The notes beneath the pieces were generated by a model. It ran no database searches. It saw only the letters and a program-made list of their open reading frames with translations, and had not been told where the DNA came from. 64,000 nt of DNA from Rhizophagus clarus. Taxonomy: Eukaryota > Glomeromycota > Glomeromycetes > Glomerales > Glomeraceae. Position numbers and translations under genes: made by a program. The stretch spans positions 588,501-652,500 of the forward strand of contig BLAL01000044.1 in the NCBI GenBank assembly GCA_015698045.1. Reading direction: 5' to 3'. Positions 11,483 to 22,975 of this stretch are shown here, one piece after another. Within the stretch, counting starts at the first letter, position 1; every line of letters begins with the position of its first letter.

Positions 11483-11863
11483 TTATGAAAAGAACAAAGA
11501 AAGAAGTTGACATAAATTTAGTTCTAAATTATATTTTTGATAAGAGGATAATAAATATTTACAGTTTAAATTGGTAATATCAAAATCTATTCCATAAATT
11601 TCTTTATTTAACATATTTGTAATTAAAGAACTTGATAATAATTTGCACATAACGTGATATACCGCAACTAAACCATTCGTGATATAAAAAAAGAAATCAC
11701 AATCGTAACTATCGTCGTCCCAAAAAGCGGAATTTCTAAAACTACCTTGTAAAATGAAGAGTTTACAAGTCACGTGATAAACATTGTTGTCAAGATGATA
11801 GAAAAATTGTAAAACTTGAGTCGGAACTTGGCTTCCTGAGACAAAAGGGACGAAGCTGCTCAT
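11483..11863 (-). CDS. Hypothetical protein, 126 aa
   Basis: A single open frame starts at ATG (MSSFVPFVSGSQVPTQVLQF). It is less AT-biased than the 2 kb on its left. It contains two related blocks, YHVTCKLFIL and YHVMCKLLSS, about 35 residues apart, separated by SAFWDDDSYDCDFFFY. No family is recognised and no signal peptide is obvious. The internal duplication and aromatic and Asp-rich linker argue for a protein fragment rather than a chance frame, but there is no splice or neighbour support. Confidence 0.35.
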   Translation of the reverse strand: MSSFVPFVSGSQVPTQVLQFFYHLDNNVYHVTCKLFILQGSFRNSAFWDDDSYDCDFFFYITNGLVAVYHVMCKLLSSSLITNMLNKEIYGIDFDITNLNCKYLLSSYQKYNLELNLCQLLSLFFS

Positions 11864-14800
11864 ATTTAATGTTTCTTATAATTTTATCGGTTGGTTCACA
11901 CGAAAGCAGGATGTTTAGGATAATGTTACAGGCTTACAGCCTTATAGGTAACTAAAAAATAACCTAAATTTATTTGCAATATCACAGTAGATAAATGGAT
12001 TATTTAATAAATCAAGTTTTTTGGGGGGGTTATAATAAAATCACAGTATGACTGAGATTATAAGAAATTGGTAGAGATTTAAAAAAGTAAAACGGATTTC
12101 CACTCTATTTATAAATCAAATATCCCTAACTCAGGGTTGGCGCGGGACAGCCATTTAACATTAAAAAAAAAAATTATTTCAAATCGGATTAGAATTCTTT
12201 TTTTAAAAAAAGGAAACAGGAAAGTTTTCTAATTTAAATCGATAATAATTTCACACGAAAAATTCTACTGTTTGTTTTTTATTTATTTTTTTTTTTATTT
12301 AGTTTGTATTTTGACTCGGCGATGACTTAGAATCATTGAATAGTATCATACAAATTTACGTATATGCGTACTACATGCAGTGCATCATGCATAATTATTA
12401 ATTTGAAATAAAAAAAAAAAATTCTTTCTCTAAACATATTCTTTATTCGTTGTATATCAAAGAAAGTTCAAAAATTTATTTATGTTTAAATGGGAAGAGT
12501 GTTATTAGGTTTTTTATTTCTGATTTAAATCAGATAACTTTTTTTTTCTCTAAAAACTATCACTGATTTAGACGTCAAAATATCAATTTCAATCAAATTA
12601 TCCATTGAAAATTCTAAAATTGATTATATAAAATTTTGAAATCCTGTTGAAACGTATCGATATCTATTCTTAAAAAAAAAAAAAAATTTTTTTTTTTGAC
12701 CAAAACAAAATTCCGATATAACGGGGACCTTATATACTTTAAAACTCTCTATTTTAATCCAGTATAGGTAATCATTCAATGAACAAAGTGAAAATTACTT
12801 AGAACGATAGATTGTGTCACTAATTGGCTGAAATTTACATTTATTTGGCGCAGAAGAAATGCTGGACGTTAATATAGATACCATTAAAATATTATTATTT
12901 AAAGTTAAGAAAAGAGAAAATAACTTTGTATATGTTCCTTTTTTGACGTTACCCGGGGTCATGATTTATATTGTGATAATTTCCTAGAATTGATAATTAT
13001 AAGTGTTGATCTAAAAATACTTCTCAGGGTACAAAGTCACACGCCCATGATAATAATATTTCTTCCATTTGATTAATGGGTTCTAACTAAAAAAATTCTA
13101 CCGAGAAGATCCCTGTCTACAGGTTAATAATTTGTTTGTACATAAAAAAAAAAAAAATTTTATAATTCCGGAGAATTTCTTCATATAGCTTTCATTACCT
13201 GTTACACAAATAAAAAAGCGTCCGATGATCATAGAAGAATCTTAAGAATTTTCCAGATTTTGTAATTCCGCGGTGATAGTCGTCATTCTAGAACAATATT
13301 TATTAGAAATATTTCAATTCCTCCGATACTAAAAAGTGTTCCAAGTATGTATGTACAATTTATTGTTTTTTTAACAGAAAAATTCAAGGGAACAATTATA
13401 ATGTACCTATTATAGGCGATTTTATGGTTCTGTGCTTATGGTTTCCAGGAGACATTACAAATTGAACTAAGATACGAGCCTTTTGAAATGATATAATGAC
13501 ATGTGACATGTCACTAATATCATTTGTATCATTTCATGTCACTTGCCAACACTGTTCAAATGGATATACAATCGTTAATATAACTGATAATGAACTCACG
13601 GATCAGCGTAAAATCACTTCGTCATTAATTTGCGTGACATTTTAATGACGTTATTATAAAACTATTTTCTTAGGAAAAAGCGAGATTTTATTTCCAGTAA
13701 TGAAGCATTACAAAGATGCAATATTGCTAAGTGCTAACCAAGGTATGTACAAAGTGGGCATAAAAGTTGTATGTCAATTTAGTTCCACAAATAGCACATT
13801 TTGAGCAGTAAAAATTATTACATACAATATCTGATAAAGAAGATCGCTACGAATAGAAACAAAATTGGATATATATCGTACTATAGTGAAACTGTGAAAG
13901 TTGTCTGAAATACATCGATCTGTTCGCCACGCACTCACGGGGAAAAAAATTTTTTTTTACCCGTACGTTACATATTCCAATAAAAAAAAAATTTATTTAA
14001 AATATGTAACAAATAATTTATCTTTAACGTGATATATGATATGAAGGGATAACGATGAGCATAATATTTATTAAACCGTAACAAGGCGCATAGCTATCTA
14101 CCCTTTTCTCCGGATGATCTATATTTAGTACGTTCTTTTTCTGGAATCTGATTGGTTTGGTATCATCACATTATAAATTTTAGAGAAGATCGTTGATTTT
14201 CGCTTAACGTATAGGTTTCGATTGAGGTCACATGACTGGCTTAGATGTGATCGTACTATTAAATAAATCATCTATGAATTCAAATTAGTCTATTAATTGT
14301 TTAGCAAATTAGCTTTTTTTTTACCCACAATCAATTAATTTTATTATGACTATTACATATTTTTTTGATTACTTTACGGGTATTCATTTGATTTATATTA
14401 TCCGTAATCAAAAAAAAAAAAAAAAAAAAAAATGTTAATCAGTCTAAAAATATTTTAAAGTTTGGGAATCATTAAATTAAATGGTATTCCAAAAATCGAC
14501 TCATTTATATTTGAGACTTTGTTGTTTTACTTTTTGATTATAACAAAAGCTTCATTGAACAAAAGAACAAAAGAACAAAAGCATGCATATCTTACCATTT
14601 ATGTACAAAGTTTAATCCATATAAGTAAATAACGTTTAACAAATTTTTTTTTTTTTTAGAAGACATTTGCTTTAACCTTCTCTCTTCACCTATTTTGTAA
14701 TTGTGCTTTGCTGAATCCAAAAAAAATTAGAAGCTTATATTATCAGTTTATAGAACATGTACATTTTTTTTTTTTTTTTGGTAAAAAAAAGCATGAATTT

Positions 14801-15059
14801 GAGATGGTTAACTGGTTTACAGGTTAAGCAAACATATTATTAAGCGGCTAATTAAATATTATAAGTTAAATAACAAACCAGTTAGATGATGTTCCAGCAC
14901 ATTATTTTTTTCCTTAAAAAAAAATGTATTAATTGGTACTTTTTAATAAAATTTTGTTAGAACTCTTTGGTAATACCGGTTAACAACCGGTTAACCAAAC
15001 TATTAACCAGTTCATTAACCAGTTCCCGTTTTTTGCCCGATATATAATTTTCTCTGATT

Positions 15060-15090
<31 letters not shown>

Positions 15091-15142
15091 CACTTCTTAT
15101 ATTTCATTTATTCGCATCTTACTATAAACGAAGAAAAAAAAA
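11864..15142. other. Intergenic, AT-rich with mononucleotide runs
   Basis: No gene recognised. Poly-A and poly-T runs are frequent (T30 near 15062-15090, A24 near 14409-14432). Between 14810 and 15030 the words GGTTAACTGGTTTACAGGTTAA, CCGGTTAACAACCGGTTAA and ATTAACCAGTTC recur, a cluster of AACCGGTTAA-like palindromes just upstream of the Hsp70-like gene. They could be old inverted-repeat debris or a regulatory cluster. Confidence 0.45.
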
Positions 15143-17044
15143 ATGATAAAATACGCTGGTATGTATATAATTCTTCGTTCTAATTAAAATCAAATAATCA
15201 TTCCAAGAAGTTTTAATAATTCTTTATTATTATAGTCGGTATTGATTTGGGAACGTCATACTCATGTGTTTATGTTTGGCATGATGATGAAGTTGAAGTT
15301 ATTACAAACGATTATAGTAATCGTATAACTCCATCATATGTCGCTTTCACTAATTCGGAAATTCTTATTGGAGATGCGGCCAAAAATCAAGCTCCCATGA
15401 ACCCTTATAATACCGTTTTTGATACTTGCCGTCTCATTGGTCGTAATTTTCAAGATTTTGAAGTTCAATCTGGCATGAAGGCATGTTCTATCTAAAATAA
15501 AATAAATAAATTTATGTCTTAATCTTTAAAATTTTTAGATTTGAAAAGAATTCGATAATAAAGAGAGTTGAGAAAAGTTTTTTTCTATATAAATATTATT
15601 TATATATTAGTATTGGCCATTTACGGTCATCGAAAAGGATGAAAAACCGTATATTCGCGTCAAGTATAAAGGCGAAAAGAAAGAATTTGCTCCCGAAGAA
15701 ATTATTTCCATGTTGTTGGTAAAAATGAAAGAAATCGCGGAGGATTACATTGGCAGTGAAGTTAAAAATGTTGTTATTACAGTACCAACTTACTTTAGTA
15801 TTTCTCAGTATCATGCTATAAAGGATGCTGGTTTAATAGCCGGTTTGAATATAACTCGTATCATTAATTCTCCAACTGCTGCCGCTATTAATTACGGTTT
15901 GTCCACGAAATCTATTAAAGAACGAAATGTTCTTGTCTTTGATTTGGGTGGTGGTACTTGTAATGTCTCTCTTTTATCTATTGATGGTGGAATTTTTGAA
16001 GTAAAAGCCGTTGCTAGTAACAATCATCTTGGTGGTGAAGATTTCGATGATCGTCTTATAAATCATTTTGTACAAGAATTTAAAACAAAATTTCAAAAAG
16101 ATCTCACTTCCGACATGCGCGCTCTCTATCGTTTAAGATCACATTGTGAACGTGTAAAACTTGCACTTTCATCATCTTATCATGTAAACTTTATGGTTGA
16201 TTGCCTTATCGATTATATCGACTTCTATCTTTCTTTAACTCGCGACAAATTCGAAGAATTGAATCAAGATTTGTTTCAATCTGCAATGATACCTATTGAG
16301 AAAGTACTTCGAGATGCTAAAATCGACAAATGTCAAGTTCATGATATCGTTTTAGTTGGTGGCTCATCACGTATTCCTAAAGTTCAAAAAATGATATCTG
16401 ATCTCTTTAATGGAAAAAAATTAAACCAATTTATTAATCCTGATGAAGCAGCAGCTTATGGTGCCGCTGTGCAAGCTGCTATTTTATCTGATGATACTAC
16501 TGAAAAGATTCATGATATTCTTTTGCTTGATGTTACTACTTTATCTTTTGGTATTGAGACTTCTGGAAGTATTATGACACCACTTATTAGGCGTAATACC
16601 AAGCTGCCTTTTAAGAAAACTGAAACTTTCAAAGTTTTTTCTAAAAATTCTTCTTCTTTTACAGAATCTTTCTATATAGATTCTAATCCTGACAATAAAT
16701 CTAGTGTATTAATTCAAGTGTATGAATGTCAACGTTCCAAAATAGGAAACAAATTACTCGGAAAGTTTGAATTAACAATTTCTTCAGTACCGCAAATTGA
16801 AGTCACTTTCGAACTTGATCTTAATTATATATTAAAAGTATGTAATACAATTGATTTTATTAACAAATTTTCAAATTAATTAATTGAACTAATTGAACTT
16901 GATGATTCAATAATAGGTTTCTGCTATCGATAAATCAATTGGTAAATCAACTAAAAAAAAAATCACCATCACAAATGGATTGTCAAAGGAAGAAATCAAA
17001 CATATGGGTTCGTAATTAATCTTAAATATTTACGTTTAAATGTC

Positions 17045-17088
<44 letters not shown>

Positions 17089-17501
17089 TTGTTTTTTTAA
17101 TAATGACAGTTGCCGAAGCTAAGAAATATCGTGCAGAAAAAGAAAAAATTGTACAAAAAATGCAAGCACGAAATTACCTTGAAAGTTACGCGTACAGCTC
17201 ACGTAACATTCTTCAAGTAAGTTTCTCATATTATTGTTAAATTTTGATTGTGTATATAAATTTTTGTTTTATATAAAAATAAATTTGATTTTAGTGTATC
17301 GATAGTATAATGGATAAAATTGAAGACAAAATACAAGAGTCGATCATGTGGCTCAATAATAACGAAGATGCAGAGAAAGATGAATATGAACACAAGCGAA
17401 AATTACTTGAAGATACTATCAACCCAATAATGAAACTTTATGGCACAGGTGACGCACTGTGGCTTGATATATCTGGCAATTTGAAAAACGAGAGTGTTTA
17501 A
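15143..17501 (+). CDS. Hsp70-like protein 1, about 630 aa, catalytic residues altered
   Basis: Exons 15143-15158, 15236-15480, 15611-16837, 16917-17007, 17110-17216 and 17295-17501 splice into one frame of 630 codons starting [16 protein letters not shown]. It has a full Hsp70 layout: ATPase domain (about residues 5-380), linker DILLLDV, beta substrate domain and helical lid. It ends NLKNESV, with no cytosolic EEVD tail and no ER-retention signal. Family knowledge makes Hsp70s ATP-driven chaperones. Here the position of catalytic Lys71 is Cys70 (FDTCRLIG), Glu175 is Ser174 (INSPTAAA) and Asp206 is Asn205 ([10 protein letters not shown]), so normal ATP hydrolysis is doubtful. The beta domain carries an insertion ([19 protein letters not shown]). 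Intron 2 begins GC instead of GT (15481). It has the same exon plan as the gene at 50466-52683. Confidence 0.88.
17046..17090. repeat. TTA microsatellite in intron 4 of Hsp70-like gene 1
   Basis: About 14 TTA triplets lie inside the intron 17008-17109. The frame through them gives poly-Tyr and is not coding. Confidence 0.9.
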
Positions 17502-19521
17502 GAGTGATTTATATTATGAAGATAATAAATTGTAGTTAACTTGTTGGGGATAATGTATGACAGTAGTAAGGAAAACAGAATGTAGTACGCAATGTATTAT
17601 ACTTTTATTCAGTTCTTTGAATAATATAGTCATGTCACCTTGGCTAGAATAGTAACTAGTTAAAATATGTTCGATCACTTAAGAAAGAAAAAATTAGCTT
17701 CACTGACGTAGCTTAGTCGGTAGTCGTAATTTTCTTGTTTGATTTAGATTGTATTTTATTAATTTAACAAATTATATTTTTGTATACTACTTAAGCCTAA
17801 GGATAATTGATTTTTTTCATGTAGACTTATTAATTGCTATTACGATTTACAATATTAAGATGATATCAAAATATCATTTTAACGATATCGTTTAATTATT
17901 GCAGTTTCTGCAAAGCTATTATCTCATTTAGCGATTGAACAAGAATTGTAATAATCATGGAATCATAAATTCTCTTTAACTTTTATATATTTTCTATTCT
18001 TACCTAGATTCTTGTGGATTAAACATTTTTAACCCATTTTTCTTTATTTTGCGGAAAATTAAGAAAAATCCATAATATAAAATGGTATTCTTATATTATA
18101 CGTTTCATTATATTCATCATAATTACGAAATTAGATTCTAAAAGCATCAAAGATTTAATTTCCTATAACCCACCATAATAAAAAACAAAATAATTTAAAG
18201 AAAATTAACGTCAAATTCGATTTCATAATTTCCTTGGTATTATATTTTATAAAGATTAGCGATATTTACCGTATATAACAATTCCTTAAATTGACAATTT
18301 TAGTTGAGTAATGCCTCGTAATCTTCAGAACACATTTGTAACAATTGGTGGTCGCGGACAGTTACAAAATTTTTTAATTATAAGTTCTATATCATGAAAT
18401 TCATTCCGAAATAATTTTCTATTTGTCATAAACTCCCATATAATATTTATCTACCTTCTATAATCTTTTTTGCCTCTGAAATTTTCTGGAAGAATATAAG
18501 GAATAAGTCTTCTTATATTATTCCGCTAATGTGAATCTTTGTGAATAATATTTATTCATCATTCCTAAGTTATTCTGCTTTGTTACCCACCTAATGTTAC
18601 AACTACCTTCTTGGAATTATAATTATTATTAAGCTCTTGAGAACAACCGCATAATTACTTTGATGAGAATAATGTTCATTCCATTCAGTTATTGGACATC
18701 ATAATTTATTTGAAGAGTCAATGAAATGAAAAGTAACGCAATACAACTCTTTTAAATTTTACTAGACCATCATTTAGCAATAAATTTTTTACGAAACAAT
18801 ACTAATTCGTGTATATTTTCCCTATAGTACTTGGATTAATTTCATATGAACGTTTCCTCTACTATTTCTGTTGAAAGTGAACATTTTTTGCAAAAAATTT
18901 TGCATCATAATGCTGAAAATACAATACTGTGTGGCAGTATCACAGACATCTGTATCTTGTTTAATGTGGCGTAAAAAAATTCACATTTGGACTAGTGATG
19001 TTGGGAGAGCGACGTTAATTGATAATATATATTGTACCGTAACACATATCCAGATAATCTTTTTTCCGATCCCGTATCTATTTGTCATTAATCGGATATA
19101 ATTCTGAACTCCATGATAAAGATTAAAATTCTTTAAGGCTATGTGCCAGAGGCAAAATTTTTAGTAAAGTAATGGTCTTATTGCATCATCTTTTATATAA
19201 AACACATTTAATTTGATTGATTATACACTCTATTTGTGAAAAAAAAAAGGTATAAACAAAACTGCGCAGTAAAATATAAAGACATTTTAATCCAAACTTA
19301 AAGCTGTCGCATAAAAGTTTAATTTTTCTTCGGAAATTAGTAATATCTTAGTTTGTTTATTAAAAAAAAACTTTTTATTTACGAGCGCAATATATTTATT
19401 TTAAATAAGCTATTTGTAACTGATTCGATAATCTTTTAACTGTTAAAAAATAGAAAAAACTATAACATAAAAGATGCAAAAGTATGTCAGAAGTGAAAAT
19501 TCATTCATCAATTACTGTACT
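17502..19521. other. Intergenic between convergent genes
   Basis: The Hsp70-like gene (+) and the membrane-protein gene (-) converge on this 2-kb AT-rich stretch. It must hold both 3' ends, but there is no clear gene, repeat or RNA. AATAA-type words are too common here to mark the polyadenylation sites. Confidence 0.5.
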
Positions 19522-20974
19522 TTACTCGAAAGGTTTATCGAGTCGTTGGAAATGCTGTTGAAGATCTTCAACTGTGCCTCGGAAGGTTTGAAACTGTGAA
19601 AGGATGATCATAAATTCTGGACTTTTCAACTCAAAATTATAATCTTGTATATTGGTTAATAAATTTTTTGAGTTATTTCCAAGTTTTTGAATAAGCTGAA
19701 GCTTTTCAACGATTTTTTGAAATCTTTTTACATTTAAAGCACTATGAACTGCAAAAGAACCACCAAATCCAGCTGCTACTCCACCGAAAAAAACACCAAT
19801 TTTTTTCTGAAATATAGAATTAATTACTTAAGTAAAAATAATTCGATGTTTAAACACCATGAAGAATAGCATACCCCAAACATCCAACTTATAAACATGG
19901 AGACAATAGAAATAATAGAAGCACTAAGAAAGAAATTTATGAAATATGTCAATTTTGAAAAATAAGAATAAAATCAACAATAACTCACATTATGTAAAAT
20001 CCAGTTTTAATTTCTTCTTTCTCTTTCTTATCATGTAATTCTTCCATTTGTTTTTCTAATGAATTATTCAGATTTTTCAAAAATGTGGCAAATTCTTCTA
20101 AGAGACCTTGAAGTACCTCAATATTATCTATGATAAAAATTTAATTATTATGTATCAAGCGAGTAATTAAAGAATTTTATTTTATTGAAAGAACAAAGAA
20201 ATTTATTACCAGAAAAGCTATTAAGTTTGTTTTTTTCCAAATTTTGGCAGATATTATCTAAAATTTCATGTAAACGTCCAAGATATGTCTCAAATTTATT
20301 CTTTTGGTCATCAGTTAAAAAACTATGCACCTCTCGCGTATGGTTTTTTTCCAAAAAGTAAAGACCGCAGGTAAAAGCCAAAAGAAACACCGCAATTGGC
20401 CAATATTCGGGAATTTTAGTGATCTTAAAAAAAAAAAAGAGCAATTTGAAGTTAATTGAAAGAATTGTAGTAAATAATGCAAGAAATGTTTTATCGTACC
20501 CCACGAGTTATAGTCTGTTTATATTCGATTAATTTATTTAACATTTCACCAATACGATTAACCCAATTCTCATTTGCATTATCTTGATTACGTGCACCAA
20601 ACAAGTACACACCACCGGTTTCCAAATCAAAATTGAGACAATTCATCCCAAAAATTGTTTCCAATGTGTCAAGAACAAATAAGGGTAATTTGCCCGCGCC
20701 TTTTGCTAAACATTTCAACATATCATTAAGAATAACAATAAAAGATTTTGCTACTTGTTTTGTCTCATTAGTTTGATGCTTTCGAGAAGAAGAAAGGTCT
20801 ATTCTTTCGAGAATCTTCGCAAAAGACTTGTGTAATGGATGCTAAAATATTATTTAAGTTAGTTGTTTGTAAATTATCATCTCTTAATGTATAAATCAAG
20901 ATAAGTACCGAATATAATTGCTCAACTCCTTTGATTACGTGAAATTTGCCATCAAATAAGAGAAAAATATCCAT
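19522..20974 (-). CDS. Predicted membrane protein with three hydrophobic segments, 364 aa
   Basis: Minus-strand exons 20909-20974, 20500-20841, 20210-20423, 19989-20127, 19875-19923 and 19522-19806 have GT-AG introns and consistent phases, giving MDIFLLFDGKFHVIKGVEQL to LDKPFE and a stop. Membrane segments are WPIAVFLLAFTCGLYFL (about residues 142-158), IASIISIVSMFISWMFG (about 255-271) and the Gly-rich VFFGGVAAGFGGSFAV (about 274-290). Between the first and second lies a charged helical region likely to form a coiled coil (LEEFATFLKNLNNSLEKQME). The N-terminal half is soluble and Lys/Asp-rich. No family is recognised. An alternative upstream start in the first exon's frame has a poor, AT-driven sequence, so I chose the internal ATG. 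Confidence 0.72.
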
Positions 20975-20983
20975 TATGTAAGA

Positions 20984-21078
20984 AGAAAAAATTGCGAGTT
21001 GGAAAGTAATATAAGAAAAAAATTTCGAGTTGGGAAGAAGAATATGTAAGTTGCGAGTTGGGAAGACGATACATATAT
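20984..21078 (-). promoter_or_regulatory. Three repeats of CCAACTCG upstream of the membrane-protein gene
   Basis: Immediately 5' of the start codon at 20974, the plus strand shows GCGAGTTGGAAAG, TCGAGTTGGGAAG and GCGAGTTGGGAAG within 95 bp. In the gene's direction these are TT(T/C)CCAACTCG(C/A). Their spacing of about 25-45 bp and position in the 5' flank or leader suggest a transcription-factor or mRNA element. This is inference. Confidence 0.4.
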
Positions 21079-21079
21079 C

Positions 21080-22840
21080 TGATATATATAGCAAAATTAT
21101 TATTCGATTACGGAAATTCTGAATATAGCGATAAATGAACATGACAATCTTCTTGTACAATGTACTATTTATCGTTGTTTTTGGCTTATGATTCCTTTGT
21201 GTAACTCTTATGTAATGTTTATAACTAAGGAAAGGAAACCGTTGTCAATTCCGAAATCCGAATGGTATAAAAGATCAAGCAAGTATCAACCAACGAGACG
21301 AAATTTATCGAGATTCGAGTACGACTTGGAATATTTGTAGCCGACAACTTTTACCAAGTTGTCGCAAATTGAACCACGTGACATTTTTTATATCATTACC
21401 GTGTCATCGAAAGTTTATTTATATTTACCGACAACCTGACAACCCAACAAGTCCAACAAGTTGTCTACAGATTATTCGAAGCTAATTATTCATTTGGCTT
21501 GATATTTATGTGCTAAACATTTTCATGCTTTCCGAAAAATATCAAAAATTTACGCAAAAATGTTTACCTAAGTCAAATTTATAATAGTCAAGTGTATTTT
21601 TTTTAAAGCTTTATCTATATAATATGGGAAACTAGCAGAAATTGGGGCGAGGCTAAGGATTGTTTTATGTTTTCTTGTGAAATAAGAATAACCTTTACAA
21701 GGAAGAAATTATAAGCAATGTGAAGAAAGCTGTGCGTTAAATAAATTATTAAATAATAGACCATCATTTATCGATCATGGAAATGGTAGACCTAGAGCAA
21801 CTATCGCAAGCAAAGTTATACGGAGAACGGATTTTCAATAGAAGATTATGAAGTTTTTCAAATTGTAGAGTTAATAAAATAAATAGTAATTGCATACTTA
21901 TACTGTAAATTTAAATTTTACATCCTGGTATCATCAATCAAATCAATATTAAACTTATTTATTACACAAGTATCGTACTTGCGATAAAAAAATCGACACA
22001 TGAAGCTTTTAAATATGAGACGTCAACTTGAAGCCAAAGTCAAACCGGGCTGATAAAATATCAAATTGAACTGAATTGAACCGATGAATAATTAAATTTG
22101 GACCAAACCGAACTGATGGATGATTCAATAATTCAAGTTGAACTGAGCCGGACTGCTATGACTTGAATTAATAAGTTGGACTGCTGGACTGGACCGTGAA
22201 GTTGATCAAAAAAAATTATTTCATTGATAAGTATTTTTATAGTATGTATTTAAATTCCTGGATATCAATACTAGATAATAAGAAAAGTTAAATGATTATA
22301 TTTTTTAGTTTTATTTTGGTACATATATAAAATTATAAAATTATAAATATTATATAATGTTATTAAGTTGCGAAATAATAAATAAAATACAGAAATTAAT
22401 GAATATTTTCAATTATACAATGTTACTTTAAATTGTAAATATTTTTAAAAAAAAAAAAAAAAAAAAAAAAATTCGAAATTAATGAAACTAATTATTAACA
22501 TCATCGGCCCATCGACCCATCGACTTGAATTTTAAGTCGGACTGGATTGCAACTTGAGATTTTTCAAGTCAAACTGAACTGCAACTTGAAACCTTTAAAG
22601 TTATACTGGACTACAACTTGAAAAACTCTCAAATTGGACTGGATTGACCTAATTAGTCTGGTTTAGTCCAGTTCGTTCCAGCTTAGACTTAACAACACTA
22701 TTCACCCATGACATATACAATTAAGATTTTTGTGAAGTAGCTAAATAATACGTTTATCTGTTTAATGAAATGAATCAATCATATTAAACTTATAAATCGG
22801 CTTCCTAAGATCTTAATTTGCTTCGCAGCATAGCGCGGCA
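21080..22840. other. Intergenic; cluster of GGACTG / ACTTGAA words
   Basis: No gene seen. From about 22020 to 22200 and again 22500-22690 the DNA is dense in GGACTG, GAACTG and ACTTGAA words in short irregular repeats. The two clusters are separated by AT-rich DNA and an A30 run. They look like the arms of an old internally repetitive element, though I could not define clean ends. Near 21340-21470 CAACAAGTTGTC and CCAAGTTGTCG form small palindromes. Confidence 0.4.
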
Positions 22841-22975
22841 TTAATTTATCTGCGGTGAATGATCTATATCTACTCTTAATCGTCGTCCTTTCCTATAAAC
22901 GTATATAAGAAATGAAGCCCCTACTAAGACAAGCACGATTGATAAAATTATAATTCCTATGGTAAGATTTCTGTT
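22841..22975 (-). pseudogene. Orphaned membrane anchor of the kelch gene
   Basis: Downstream of the TAA at 22976 the same frame continues for 44 codons: NRNLTIG, a 20-residue hydrophobic helix, YRKGRRLR as a positive-inside stop-transfer signal, and a short tail DIDHSPQIN before a stop at 22841. The clean frame suggests the stop is recent or is read through. Confidence 0.6.

Noticed and set aside
13490-13560. Palindromic TGACATGT cluster as a transposon end
   Set aside because: Short words repeat (ATGACATGTGACATGTCA) but no partner arm or target duplication was found.
15247-15495. Hsp70-like exon 2 as a separate 82-residue gene
   Set aside because: The stop is reached only by reading into an intron with a GC donor; both relatives splice at the same base.
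18871-19101. 76-residue open frame
   Set aside because: No start context, splice site or recognisable motif; composition like the flanking intergenic DNA.
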